A stretch of DNA of 64,000 nucleotides from Phoronis australis (GCA_002633005.1 NMRA01000029.1:381396-445395), one strand, 5' to 3'; positions 52,230-64,000 are shown, counted from the first letter of the stretch. Numbers and translations are program-made. Notes: a model not told the origin generated them from the sequence alone.

Positions 52230-52550
52230 TCTGGTGTGCCTCCTAGTGGCAATTTAATTTTTTTTTTAAGTTTACCTAAAGTCTGTTTATTCAAAGGTTC
52301 TTTGACGGATTTTCATAATATTTGGCAGATAGGCATATGGTGCCTATCTTTCATTTCCGGGTGGATTGGGAGTATTTTGCGGCAACTAGTGGGAATTTTT
52401 TACTGTTTTCGAGTCTTTTTGTCGTCCGCCCCTCTGTAAACCAAACCACTCTATAGATGATTTTAAAAATTGGCATACATGTTTTTACTGTAAAAAGGTC
52501 GGCTGACGGTCTTGTTCCGACGAAATTGACTACTGTGGCGCTTCTTGGTG
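52230..52550 (+). mobile_element. solo block of Helentron-like core repeats
   Basis: Three degenerate core repeats (cctcctagtggcaattt, caactagtgggaatttt, gcttcttggtggcaaat) occur without the left end, microsatellite or 3' hairpin. The marker module is cut off at its left side (about 52225) and a different module follows on the right, so array sequence was lost here. Confidence 0.65.
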
Positions 52551-55500
52551 GCAAATTGAAAAATTTGATTTTGTCGGTTGTTTGTAAAATACACGCTTTT
52601 GTCTATTTACAAGCCATACACATACCCCAACGATGTGCTGCGACACACGGATATCCAAAACAGGAGAAGGATTTAGAATGAATATTATGAAGGTATGTTT
52701 TTAAAAATGCCCTATCAGGCCCAAGGTTCACGATTCGGACAGACAAGAAAGTTAGTTTGCCCGAAATAAGGCCACGAAACCAGAAGCCGGTTATTCAAAG
52801 TCAACGACAGCGAAGCAGCAAAATTTTAGTGGCGGTAAAACAAAGTTTGAAAATGTAAATGAAAGCGAAAGCTCAGTGCACATTGCTGAACTGTGTTTGG
52901 ATCTTTTCCAGAGGCACTGGCTCTTCGAGTGTTTAATATCCCAAAACATTTTGTTCCAAATCACCGTTCAGAACCTCATGTCGTTAAAGTTTGAAATTTT
53001 AGCTTTAGTTATGGGCTTTCGTACTTGCTTGTATTTGTGGACTTAAAAACCTTCGGAAAAATGAAAGCCGTGATTTCATACCTTCAGCAAACACACTTTC
53101 TCACTTCTAGTTTTAAATTGAAGTCATATAGGTTTTATCGCTTCTAAAGGCTTGGTTTCCTTTTAACCGTATTGTAGATTTAATAGCAACTTGGTCATTC
53201 TTCGAACGGTGGACTTTGGCTGACTAGTATACCATTAACGCGCGGAATTTAACGTCGAAAGCAGTGACAGTATACCCAAGGTAGGCCCGGACAACTAACA
53301 CGAATGTCACCAGTAATGTTCATCTGAAACCATCCTTGTTTGATTTGAAAAAGCGAAGTTCAAAATTTACTCGCCAGTCATTCAACATCTGTCTTTATTC
53401 ATGAACACTGTTTCACACCTGGTTTCAGGGCAAAAAACTGCAAATTTAAGAAAAAACAAAAGCACATTAATGTTAAAACAATGGTATCAATCACACAGTG
53501 GAATTTCATTCCATGAAAATAAATGTTTCAGAAGTCATCACAGAAAAACAGTTTTAACGAAAATGAAAATGAAATGATCATATTAAAATAGGATCATTTC
53601 ATTTTCGTTTTTTGAACGGTGTTTAAATCATGGTATTTCACATTTTACCTAAATCTGAACTGCTATTCTGGTACGAATCTTTAAAGTTAGAGAAATTTGA
53701 ATGTTATTCCAAAGATAATACATGATCTGAACAACCATGACCTCACCACTACTGACAGAGAACCAAAGATAGCAATGAACCACCTACTCAAATGATACCG
53801 TAATTGGAAAAGTAAAAAAAAATCTCTGAACTTGCACCTTCCGTGAAAGCGCGCCATGAGATGCCGTCTTACACGGTACACGAAGGACGATAGAGGTATG
53901 AAACTCTCGTTATTGATAACATTTTGTCTGGCTGATACTTGCAGTTACAGTTGTCTGCCTGTGTTAGCTTTGTGGTGTCCAAATCATTGTAACATCGTTT
54001 AAGTGCTGTCGAACATTGTTTGGATCCTTTCGAGAGTAGGCACTGGCACTTCCAAAAAGTAGTTTCAAACAGGAACGTGCATACAAATCTCCGAACATTT
54101 TGCTATCTGTAATAAATGAAAGTTCGAAATTTTAGCTTTCAAGCTAATGGACTTTCGACCTAGTTTGGACCTTTTGATTTATGGATTTTTGGACTTGCCT
54201 CCCTTCGGACCAATGAATAAGTGATTTTATACCTTCTGCTCACAGTCTTTCTCACTTGTACTTTTCAATTCAGATCATAAGGTTTCATTGCTTCCAATGA
54301 GATGACTTTGTTTGAACATCGTTGTAGGCTTTTAAGGAATTGACCTAATTTCGTCAAACTACTGGACATTGGCTGACTAATATACCATTGCCATGCGGGA
54401 TCTGACGTCGGGAGCAGTGAGAGTGTACCAAAGGTGCCGCTGGACCACTCACAGGAATGACATCAGAGTCAAAAGGTATGGTGCCGTTCACCCCTAAATA
54501 TCCTGGAAATTAAATGCTTCGACTGTCTGTGTGTTCTACGAGTCATCAAACCTGTACCTTGTTTGATTTGGAAAATTCAAGTCATTCAGGCATCTATTTT
54601 TATTCATATGCATTGTATTACATCTAGTTTCAGGGCACAGTCCCTCAAAAACCGTAAAATTTAGCAAAAGGCAAAGCCACGTTAATGCTAAAACAATGAT
54701 ATCAATAACAAGATCGAATTTCATTTCATGAAATTGTTCCAGAAGTGACCTCAGAACTCTATTAACGTTCCAAAATATGCTCTTCATTTTTGTTTTGTGA
54801 ACTGTCTTTAAATCACAGTATTTGGAGGTGTTACATGAATAAGAACAGCTATTTTTGAGATGTAAACGTTCAATGTTGGAGAAATATAGACGTTTGTCTG
54901 AGCAAGCAGGACACTGACCTTACCACCACTGGCACAGAACAAAAGATGTCGCTGAACCACCAACACAAAATGATACCATAATCTGAAACGTAAAAAATCC
55001 CTTAAATTGCACTCTCCCTTAGGCTGCATCATGAGATGCTGCCCTAAAAGATACATGAAGGACGATAGAGGTGTGTAACTGTCGTTATTGACAACATTTT
55101 GGTCTGACTGACACTTGTGACAACTTTGTGGTGTCTTGATCAATATTATAACAGCTTTAAAGTGATAACGGTATTTTACTTGTACTCTTGCTTGTACTCA
55201 AGTTTTAGTGTTTGGTTCTTGATGACGCACATGTACTTTAAATGGATACACCTCTCCATGCACCAAACCTATCACCATTCGCTTTCACTTGTCCTTTGTT
55301 ACTTGTCTTGCTGGTACATTCGCATTGACGATAACACTCTTTCTAAATTTCGACTAACATTTGCAATAACATACTAACACATACCCTAACACACTAAAAA
55401 CAGCATGACTGAATCCAAATCACCATCCTGTGTGCATGCTGAATGCTGTTAACTGAGTTCCTCTGCAGATGCCATAACCAGGTGGAGCTGAGCAGTGGTT

Positions 55501-55615
55501 CCCTTGATCGATAACACCCGTGGCATGGAGAAGGATTTTTCAATTACATTGATTATTCAAGTATCAAATGGAAAACAACTGTTTGTAAATTTTATTATTC
55601 CACGGTTTTGTTTAT

Positions 55616-56693
55616 TATGCGCCCACATATTTATATGTGGACGCATTATGCCGTCATCTCTGTCCGTCCGTCCGTCCGTCCGGGCGGCGTCCGTCCGGCG
55701 TCCGGCGTCCGCTGCTCTATCTCCAAAACCCTTTGACATACGTTCATGAAATTTGGCACATATGTTCCATTCATGAATGGGACGGCATGTGCGAACGTTC
55801 GGACGGATCCGACTACCGGTGTGCCCCCTAGTGGCAATTTTAGTTTTTTACGCTTACCTTTGTATCTTCAAAAGTATTGAACGGATTTTCATGAAATTTG
55901 GTATGTAGGCACCTATTAGTGAGATGACGCTATCCTACTGTTTTCAGATGGATTCGACGTAGTTTGCGCCACCTAGTGGCCATTTTTACTGTTTTCGAGT
56001 CTGTATTTTTGCGTCCACCCCTCTATCAACCAAACCGCTCAAAGGATGATTGTGAAAATTGGCGTGTATGTGCTTACTATAAGGAAGACAGCTGACAATG
56101 ATTTTCAGACGATTTGGACTACTGTGGCGCCTCCTAGTGGCAGTTTTGTTTTTTTGCGCCCATGGCTGTATCTCCCAAACCGTTTGCAGGATCTTTACTA
56201 AATTTAGCAAGTGTATTTATGTGATGTTGACAACGGACGATGACGACTTTAGGATGATTCTGATTACCGGTATGCCTCTAGTGGCAATTTTAGTATTTGC
56301 CTCTAGTGGCAATTTTAGTATTTTACATTGACCTCTGTATTTTCATAGGTCTTCAGGTGTATACTTTGTGTTACTTCGTGACTGTGAAGGAAAAGTTCCA
56401 AGTAGAAATTTGTTTCTGGCATTCTAATGCTGTGCTAATCTCGTATGTTGGTAAATTTGTTTTTAATTCTATGTTTCTGTGGTGCTTTAAGCAACTGGTG
56501 TATAGGATGTGCTTGTATTATGAAGATTACTCACATTTTGCCCCTAGCCTATTGAGGAGACAATGACCATGCCTTTCCATTTTGCAAAGTATGCCCTCTA
56601 CTGGCCACTTTATGGTACCAATAAACAACCCTAGAAGGATACCGTATGCGGTGCAATTGTGGGCGCATTTCAACGCTCCGCGTTGCTCTTGTT
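55616..56693 (+). mobile_element. Helentron-like (HINE) element B
   Basis: This is the cleaner copy. It starts TATGCGCCCACATATTTATA, with a run of CCGT/CGTCCGG microsatellite at 55661-55715. About four to five core repeats follow (C-T-A-G-T-G-G-C at roughly 55828, 55971, 56132, 56275), then TGTGGGCGCAT at 56658-56668, inverted relative to the left ATGCGCCCACA, and the hairpin at 56671-56685. It splits an array module at a T-rich site (gttttgttta / tttacttgc) that is intact in sister units near 46986, 51270 and 52595. Confidence 0.8.
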
Positions 56694-56837
56694 TACTTGC
56701 TATACTCACACAACAACGATACGTTGCGACCCCTGGATTACCAAGACGGAAGAAGGAGAATGGAAGAAAAAGAATGACAAACGAAGACTAAAATTAAGAA
56801 TGTAAGATAATTTTGCTTGCGATTCATACTGAATTGG

Positions 56838-56846
56838 TATAAATAG
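56838..56846 (+). promoter_or_regulatory. TATA-like box in an array unit
   Basis: TATAAATAG followed by cgtagagctc and aaggttcacaag, at the same relative place as in units 1, 2 and the one at 58647. Confidence 0.35.
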
Positions 56847-58646
56847 CGTAGAGCTCTTTAATATGAAGGTTCACAAGTCTAAAGACAAATCATCTGACAA
56901 TTGAATATATTTCTAAAAGAGCCCTTTAACCCCGAGGGTTCACAAATCCGACAGAAAGAAAAGATAGTTAGTTTGAAACTAGTCCGAAGGTCTGTTATAC
57001 CTGAAACCTGTGATTTAGCCATCGACAGGAAGCATCAAGATTGTAGTGGTGGTAAACCAATATTTGAAAATGTAAATAAATGCAACATCTCTGCACATTG
57101 CCGAATATTGTTTTGATCCTTCCGACAGGCTCTCAGGGCTCCATAAAGTAGTTTCAAATAGGCACGTGCATATAAATACCCGAACCTTCTTCTCCAAACA
57201 ACTTTTCAAAATCTTGATACATGAAAGTTCTAACTTTTAGCTTCGGACTGGTACGGACCTTCAGAACAAGGAATACCTTGAATTCATACCTTCTGCTCAC
57301 ACTCTTTTTCACTCGTAGATTTCAATTCAGATCATTCGATTCCATTGCCTCCAAGGGATTGACTTCGTTTGAATTTTATTGTAGGTTTTCAGAGACTTCG
57401 CCAAATTTCTTCGAACCTCTGGACTGACTAATATACCACTAGCATGCGGCATGCAGGATTTGACGTCGCGAACAGTGGGATGAAACCACAGGACCACAGG
57501 GCCACTTACACGAATGACACCATAGCCAAAAAGTATGGTGCCATTAAGCTGTAAAAATCCTGGAAGTTACATGCTTTGACCGTATGTGCATTCTAGGACC
57601 CATCAATTCACACCTGGTTTCAGGGCACAATAAATTATTTCTCAAAAACCGTAAAATTTAGCTTAGGACAAAAAGCACATTAATGGTAAAACAATGGTAT
57701 CAATAACAAGATCGAATTTAATTTAATGAAGGTGTTCCAGAAGTCATCTCAGAACTCTGTTAAAGTTGTAAAATATTTTCTTATCATGTTCGTTTTCTGA
57801 ACGGTGTTTAAATCATAGTATTTGAAAGTTTTACATCAATGTGAACTGTCATTTCTGAGATACAAACGTTAGAGAAATGTAGACGTTCTTTTCTAGGGTC
57901 TTACAGGCTTCGAACAACAAAGACCATGGCCTTGTCACCACTGGAATTGAACCAAAGATGTTGCTGAACCACGAACACAAAATAACACCAGAGTGGAAAA
58001 GGTAAAAACGTCTCGCAAGCTGCTTCTTCCGTGAGGGCGCGCGCCATGAGTTGCTGTCTTACCGATTCATGAAAGACGACAGTGGTGTATAGCTTTTGTT
58101 ATTTATAATATTTTAGTCTGGGTGTCACTTGCAGTTGCAGTTCTCCACCTATGACAATTGTGTGGTGTCGCGTCGTTGTAAAATATTTTAAGTTTTGGCT
58201 GTATTATACTTGTACTCTGGGTTGTACTCAGGTTTCAGTGTTTGGTTCGTGATGACGCACATGTACTTTAAATAGATACACCTCTCCATCCACCAAATCT
58301 ATCACCATTCGCTTGCACCACACGTTTGTTAATTGTCTTGCTCGTGTATTCACGTTGACGCTGATGCTCTTTCTAATCCCGGCTAACAATTACACTAACC
58401 TACTGACACAAGCCCAAACGTACCCAGAAAGACAGCATGAATAAATCCAAATAACGTAAAAGGCCACAAAAATTTTGTTAATACATGTTTTTTGTCTATT
58501 GACTCGCCATATACCCACGCAACAGCGATACGCTGCAACCCACGGATAACCAAAACGGAATAAGAAGCATGGAAGAAGAAAATTCACAACCGAATACTAA
58601 AGCTAAGAAGGAAATTTAATATTGCTTGCAAATCATAATGCATTGG

Positions 58647-58655
58647 TATAAATAG
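58647..58655 (+). promoter_or_regulatory. TATA-like box in an array unit
   Basis: TATAAATAG followed by gatagacctcgatactccgaagg. Neighbouring units at 51755 and 59985 have degraded versions (ataaatag, tatatattt). Confidence 0.35.
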
Positions 58656-61600
58656 GATAGACCTCGATACTCCGAAGGTGTACAAGTTAGAAGGCAAATT
58701 ATGCGACAAATGAAAACGTTTTCAAAAGGACCTTGAGTACGAAGGTTCACAAATCCAACAAAAAGAAGGTCTAGTTGAAAGTATTGACGAGGTCTGACAA
58801 CAGAGCAGCAAAGTTTTACTGGTTGTATTACAAAATTTGATAATGTAATTAAATGTAGCAGCTCAGTAAGCATTGACAAAATTTGTTTGGATCCCATTGA
58901 GGAGCACTGGCTCTTCGAATCACTAGTTTCAAACGGCAAGTGTATAGAAACTAACTCCAAAATTTTTCACAAAATAACTTTTCAGAACCTCGTGTCCTGA
59001 GAGATCGAACGTTTACGTTTGAAAATGATAAGCTTTCGAACTTCAGTGGATATTCAGATTTATGGATTCTTGGTCTAGCTAACCTCGAAACCGAGGAATA
59101 CCGTGATTTCATACCTTCTGCCCAAACATCTTCTCACTTGTAGATTTCAATTCAGGTCGTATTCCTTTATTACTTTCAAGGGGTTCATTTTTAGCGACTT
59201 GTCCTAGTGTGCAACAACCGGACTTTGGCTGACTAATATACCATCCACGTGTGATAACTGAAGTTGCCAGCAGTGACAGTCAGTATATCAAATGTGTTGC
59301 AGGACCACTATGACGAAAGACATCAGTGTCAAACGGTGTAGTGCAGTTCATCTGTAAACGTCCTCAACCTGTGTATTCCTATGTGCAACTTGTCTGATTC
59401 GGAAAAATGAAGTGAAAATTCTATCCGCTACTCATTCAGGCACCGTCTTTATTTATGTACATTGTTTCATACCTGGTTCCAGGGCACAATCTCTCAAAAA
59501 CTGCAAAATTTACCAAAACAGAAAAGCACATTATTAGTAAAACAACGGTGTCAATAACAATATCGAATTTCATTTGACAAAAATATTTCAGAAGTGGTAT
59601 CAGAAACACTGTTAATAATCTAAAACATGATCAATTGGAGACCGGGCCCAGGAAAGACGGCATGAATTAATCCAAAGAACGTTCAAGGTCTCAAAATACG
59701 TGCTGAATGGTGTTATTTGAATTCCTCTGGAGATGCCACAACCCGTGAGCGATTTCTATCAGCGTAGAGACAAGGATTTTTCAATTGATCTCCGAATGGC
59801 AGATTGAAAACTATTGGCTTGTCGATTGTTTGAAAAGTTCATTAATACAGATTTTTGTCAATTTACGCGGTATAACCCTGCCTCAACGATACGCTTTGAA
59901 CCTTGGATAACCAAAACGGATGACGAAGGATTTAAGACGAAAATTATGTAGGTGAACTAATGTTGTTTCCGTTTAATGCCACTATATATTTTGGATGCAG
60001 CCCGGCACTCTGAAGGTTCTCAAGTCCTGACACCCATGGGAAATGTTTTTAAAAAGACCCTATTTGGCCAAGTGTTCGCAACTCCGACAGAAAAGAACGC
60101 TAGTTAGATCAAAACTGATTTCAACATTTATGATACCAGAAAGCTCAACAGCAGCGGAACAGCAAAACTTGAGTGGCGCTAACCACTTTGTTTGCCTCCT
60201 TTACAGAGGCACAGGCTCTTCGAAGAACTAGTGTCAAACAGGCATGTGCTTCCAAATTACCGAATATTTTGCTCGATATCGCCGTTCGAAACCTCATGTC
60301 ATGAAAGTTTGAACTCTTAGCTTTCGAACTAATGGGGTTTAGGACTTGTGTGTACCTTCGAATTTGAAGACTTAAAAACTGTGAATTTGTGCCTTAGGTC
60401 ATACCTTTCCTCATTTATAGTTTTTATTTGAGGACATATAGGTTTTACTACTTCGGACGTGTTGATTTCCTTTTAACCTCATTGTAGGTTTTTAGCGACT
60501 TGGCCATTCGTCGATCCACTGGACTTTGGCTGACTAGTATACCATTAGCATGCAGTATCTGAAGCTGAGAACAGTGACATGGTACGAAATGTGCTGCAGT
60601 ACCACTTACACTAATGACACCAGAGACAAAAGGCATGGTGCTGCTAATCTGTAAATCTCCTGGAAGTTACTTGTTTCGACTGCATGCGAGTTTGTTTAAC
60701 ATAGAAAAGTAAAGTGAAACATCAACTCACCAGTCATTCAGGCATCTCTTTTTTCATTTACACTCTTTCTCACCTGGTTTCAGCTCACATTCTCTCAAAA
60801 ATCATAGTATTTAGCAAAAGACAGAGCTCATTGATAGTAAAACAGCGGTCAAAATAACAAGGTCGAATTTACTTAAATGCTAAATTTTCCAGAAGTGATG
60901 TAGGAAATACTCTATATGTTCTAAAATATGAGCACTTCATTTTCGTTTTGTAAACTGCGTTTAAATATTGGTATTTCAATGTTTTACATAAATGTAAACA
61001 GCTATTTCTGAGATGAATTTAAATATTCAAAGTGAGAGAGAAATATAGAGACTTTAGGATCATACAGGACCTGAACAAGCAGCACCCTGACCTCGCTACC
61101 ACTGGAAGAGAACCTAAGATGTCGCCGATTACCGACACAAAATAAAACCGGAGACGGAAAGGTAAAAAAGACCCGTAAGTTGCACTTCCGTGAGAGCGCA
61201 CGCTGTGAGATGCTGTCTTTCCAGATACATGATGGACGATAGTGCTGATTAAATGATGTTATTGATAACATTTGGGTCTTGCATTTACAGCTCTCCAACG
61301 GTGACAACTGTGTGGTTTCCAGATTATTGTAATAGTTCTTAAGGGTTGACTGTAGTTTTGTTGTAATCTGGGTTGTACTCAAGTATTAGTGTTTGGATGT
61401 GATGACGCACATGTACTTCAAATGAATAGATCTCTATGCATCCATCAAATCTATTACACTAGACATTTGTTGCAGGTCTTGGTGGTACAATTGTGCAGAC
61501 GCTAGCGCTCTTTCTAATCCCGAGTGACAATTGCACTAACACACTAATACAAGCCCTAACATACTAAAACAACGGCATGACTGAACCCAAATTACGTTCA

Positions 61601-61725
61601 AGACCCCAAAATGCATGCTGAATGGTGTTAATTGAATTCCTTTGCAGATTTCACAAGAAGAAGCAGTATTGAAAACAATTAATTTGTCGACTGTTTGTAA
61701 ATATTATTAATACACGTTTTTATAC

Positions 61726-61925
61726 CACAATATTAGCGTCAAATGGCAGATAAAACCGTGTAATAACCCATAAAGTTATCTCACTAGTGAGATAACGATT
61801 TGGCGGGAAACCGAGGACGGAGTCGAACCCGGGACCTTGATATTGTTGATCACCGACTTTAACCACTACACCACGCAGCGACTGACGTCATCAAGAGTGA
61901 AAATAGAATACTTAAATGAGCACGC
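61726..61925 (-). mobile_element. tRNA-derived SINE with a 22-bp palindrome
   Basis: On the minus strand the head reads GTCGCTGCGTGGTGTAGTGG then ttaaag (A box), and about 45 bases later GGTCCCGGGTTCGACTCC (B box). The body holds the perfect palindrome at 61775-61796 and ends with gtggtataaaaa. It differs from the SINE family at 5838 and 10870. It interrupts an array unit. The single N at 61982 lies close by, so the right flank is uncertain. Confidence 0.7.
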
Positions 61926-62270
61926 GCAATAATCGCCCATTGTACTGTACTTATACGCTACGAAACATAAGACACATAATTNACACAGCTCGATACTCTG
62001 AAGGTTCTCAAGTGTTATAACGCCTATAATACAACAAATTAGAATTTGTGAAAAGGTCCTGTCAAGCCAAATGTTCACAAATCCGACTGAAAGGAATGCT
62101 AGTTAGTTCGACAATCTATGAGACCAGAAATTAGTGATGCAAAGTCATTGACACTTTTAGTACCAGGAAACTAAAAATGTAAATAAAAGCAACAGCTCAC
62201 TGACCATTGCCAAACTTTTTTGATCCTTTCAGAGGCTTTGGCTCTTCCATGAAGTAGTTTCAAACAGGAC

Positions 62271-63060
62271 ATGGATGGACTTAGATCACTTTTGAATGAC
62301 TATTTAGTCGTCTGTGTAGTATCTCCTGCATGTATCAATCATAACATGTATGACCATGACCTTGTTCTGTTCTTGCTCTCAGTTGACGGTATTTTTAAAC
62401 TTCTTGCAGTATGTGGACACTATGGTTTACCACATGACTTTGAATATAACTATCAAGGGGGTACTGTTATGCATGTGTTTTAAAAGTTAATTCTTAGGTA
62501 CTTCTATCAATATGGTGAACCTTTAAAGGCTGTGCAATAGATGGAACATTTGGTGATACCATATAATGGATGACTGTGACATCTCACGGTAACGGAGAAA
62601 ACCATATGTTCAAGCCTTCTGAGTAATTAGAAAATACCCTATGTGTAGTCTCCCTGTCAAGAATCAGTTGCTTATCTCTTTCTGTGTTCCAATGCATAGC
62701 ACGCGCCGACTGGTGGAATTTGAACATGTTCAATATCTCATATCTTTATGTGTTCAAGCGTTTTATAACTTTTTTCATAAATTTGAAGGTACTATGTGTA
62801 TATGTGTACTTTTTGAGGCTCATTATTATAAATCGACTCTAAGACAACATATTTACTTGTTTTAATGTCACCTGAATGAAATTTCCAATGTCATTGCCTG
62901 TGGTATGAATGAATCCGATCTCAAGTTTCCTTCTACATTCCGCACACGTGATCGTGTAGTTTGTAATAGGGTTTTTATTTTAAAATAGTGTTAGTGTTGG
63001 TTAACTTTTGTTCAATCTATCACAATGTTAATTTTAAGCGTGAGTTTTACACGGTCAAAT
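62271..63060. other. sequence right of the array, no gene seen
   Basis: The array similarity stops near 62268. Short plus-strand frames (62271-62483, 62641-62865) have no recognised motif. Confidence 0.4.
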
Positions 63061-63061
63061 T

Positions 63062-63421
63062 TTGATACTGTTTACATTTACTCAAAATATATCTGCAATA
63101 AAAATTATCGTATCCCATCATACCCACATGTCTCTATCGACTATCAACCAAGCAGTCGCCTGGGTTGATGTTGGAACAAAGCATGCATGTGGTGGACTAG
63201 ATGTTCTGGGTTCAACACGGGATGATTGCCGTCAAAACCTTCGAAATGTGCATTGGTTACTAAATAAATGTCACACGAAGGATATTCCACTGGACAACAT
63301 CAATAACACGTTCATGTACACAGTTATCAAAAAGATTCACGGAACAGACATGACATTGCTTAATATAAAGGCGAAGGCAACCTTTTTTCAGGTCATTTTC
63401 AGTAAAAGTAAGGTTCGTTGA
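63062..63421 (+). CDS. unrecognised 119-codon reading frame
   Basis: Composition looks protein-like and is not repetitive: A-V-A-W-V-D-V-G-T-K-H-A-C-G-G-L-D-V-L-G, then D-D-C-R-Q-N-L-R-N-V-H-W-L-L-N-K. The first codons are hydrophobic and may be intronic. I do not recognise a family. It could be an exon of a plus-strand gene or a piece of an unidentified transposon. It lies just upstream of the THAP pseudogene. Confidence 0.25.
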   Translation: MILFTFTQNISAIKIIVSHHTHMSLSTINQAVAWVDVGTKHACGGLDVLGSTRDDCRQNLRNVHWLLNKCHTKDIPLDNINNTFMYTVIKKIHGTDMTLLNIKAKATFFQVIFSKSKVR

Positions 63422-63633
63422 TTATCCTAGACATATTTTTCACTTAATTACAGCTTTTCGTAATTTAATTAATTGCCCTGCCTTTACTCCGGAAGTGACG
63501 TTTTGGGAGGCAAGAATTTCGCGCCAATTTCTTATCATTTGGTCCCACTGTGAGAGCTGAAGAGTCAGTCATTGGTCTACCTTAGTTGTGATATGTTCGG
63601 TCGTTGTTTGTTTTACTTTACGAGTCTGTCAAC

Positions 63634-64000
63634 ATGCCACATTGTTGCTGCGTACCGGGATGTACTCATTATTGTCTCACGCGCGCTTTGGGAATACCCG
63701 GCTTTGCATCGCTTTCCGAAGGATGGCACATTTCGCCGTCAGTACTTGGCCCGTTCGGGTAACGCACCGTTGCCCGTCCACGCAACGTTCGAAGCAGTGG
63801 AGGGTTACCGAGTGTGTGGCAACCATTTTCTGTCGTCAGATTACGAGAGAGATATGTAGGCTGAATTGATGAAGGTACCTGTAAAACAACGCCTGAAGAA
63901 GGGTGCTATACCGTCGCTGTTGATTCCCGGCAGTGCTCCATCGCCACCCCCGAGAAGTGCACTTTTGAAGCCAGAAGCCTCGCGAGCTGTGGCCACTACA
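63634..64000 (+). pseudogene. THAP-domain gene start, one frameshift and one stop, runs off the right edge
   Basis: The ATG at 63634 opens M-P-H-C-C-C-V-P-G-C-T-H, a textbook THAP N-terminus. The rest of the domain (L-H-R-F-P-K-D-G-T-F-R-R-Q-Y-L, then Y-R-V-C-G-N-H-F) lies in another frame, so a frameshift falls between about 63670 and 63700. A TAG at 63857-63859 interrupts, after which the same frame carries R-L-K-K-G-A-I-P-S-L, matching the A-V-P-T-I-F-like box that closes THAP domains. It is either a recently dead gene or affected by two assembly errors. The sequence differs from the Kolobok THAP copies. Confidence 0.75.

Larger units (their letters stand above)
42520..62270 (+). repeat. 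20-kb degenerate tandem array of a unit of about 2 kb
   Basis: A fixed order of sequence modules recurs in direct orientation. The marker module (gcaccatgagatgctgtctt / gatacatgaagggcgatagagg) appears near 42540, 46405, 49390, 52175, 53850, 55020, 58035 and 61195. Subtracting the insertion, the 55.0-58.0 kb unit is about 1.9 kb. Other recurring parts are tgatgacgcacatgtacttt, gtttgttacttgtcttgctgg, gttcccgtgatcgat, ttggctgactaatataccat and aaaacaatggtatcaataac. Copies are diverged and partly deleted. No long frame is conserved among units. Confidence 0.85.

Noticed and set aside
61790-61885. A functional tRNA gene on the minus strand
   Set aside because: A and B boxes are present, but no paired acceptor stem is seen and the sequence continues into a SINE body.

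Overview
This window looks like AT-rich, intron-rich nuclear DNA of a metazoan, most likely a marine invertebrate. The reasons are GT-AG introns, a secreted EGF/cadherin-type multidomain protein, tRNA-derived SINEs, Kolobok/THAP elements, Helentron-like elements and a LINE fragment. The species cannot be fixed from sequence alone. Two N blocks (2882-3040 and 50582-50720) and four single-N joins (6993, 15031, 26025, 61982) mark it as a draft assembly. Two of the single-N joins sit between near-identical adjacent copies, which look like allelic duplications.

Left 37.6 kb, minus strand: one large gene, read here as 20 coding exons from a start codon at 37632 to an exon still open at position 1. 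Every junction has GT-AG splice signals and matching phase. The visible 1354 residues give, in order: a signal peptide, a Cys-rich EGF-like segment, one cadherin-like domain ending in a furin-type R-H-R-R site, and at least seven tandem repeats of about 150-175 residues. Each repeat resembles the DUF11-type surface-protein repeat and is normally encoded by two exons. The protein continues past the left edge. It is best described as a secreted or cell-surface adhesion-like protein of unknown specific function.

The introns are full of mobile DNA. There are two opposite-facing TTAA-flanked elements carrying a THAP zinc-finger reading frame (Kolobok-type), tRNA-like SINEs (one with a perfect 14-bp target duplication), a 41-bp minisatellite next to a splice acceptor, a TTAA-flanked piggyBac-like element, a hAT-like fragment, and a pair of 0.35-kb inverted repeats 14 kb apart that bracket exons 1-4.

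From 37.6 to 42.5 kb lie the gene's upstream flank, a GC-rich minisatellite, a MITE with about 45-bp inverted ends, and a decayed LINE reverse transcriptase fragment. From about 42.5 to 62.3 kb there is no recognisable gene. Instead there is a degenerate direct tandem array of a roughly 2-kb unit, with at least eight copies of one marker module and a TATAAATAG-like box in several units. Two Helentron-like (HINE) elements inserted into it, and the other units preserve the empty sites. The right end (62.3-64 kb) holds an unrecognised reading frame and the start of a THAP-domain gene broken by one frameshift and one stop.
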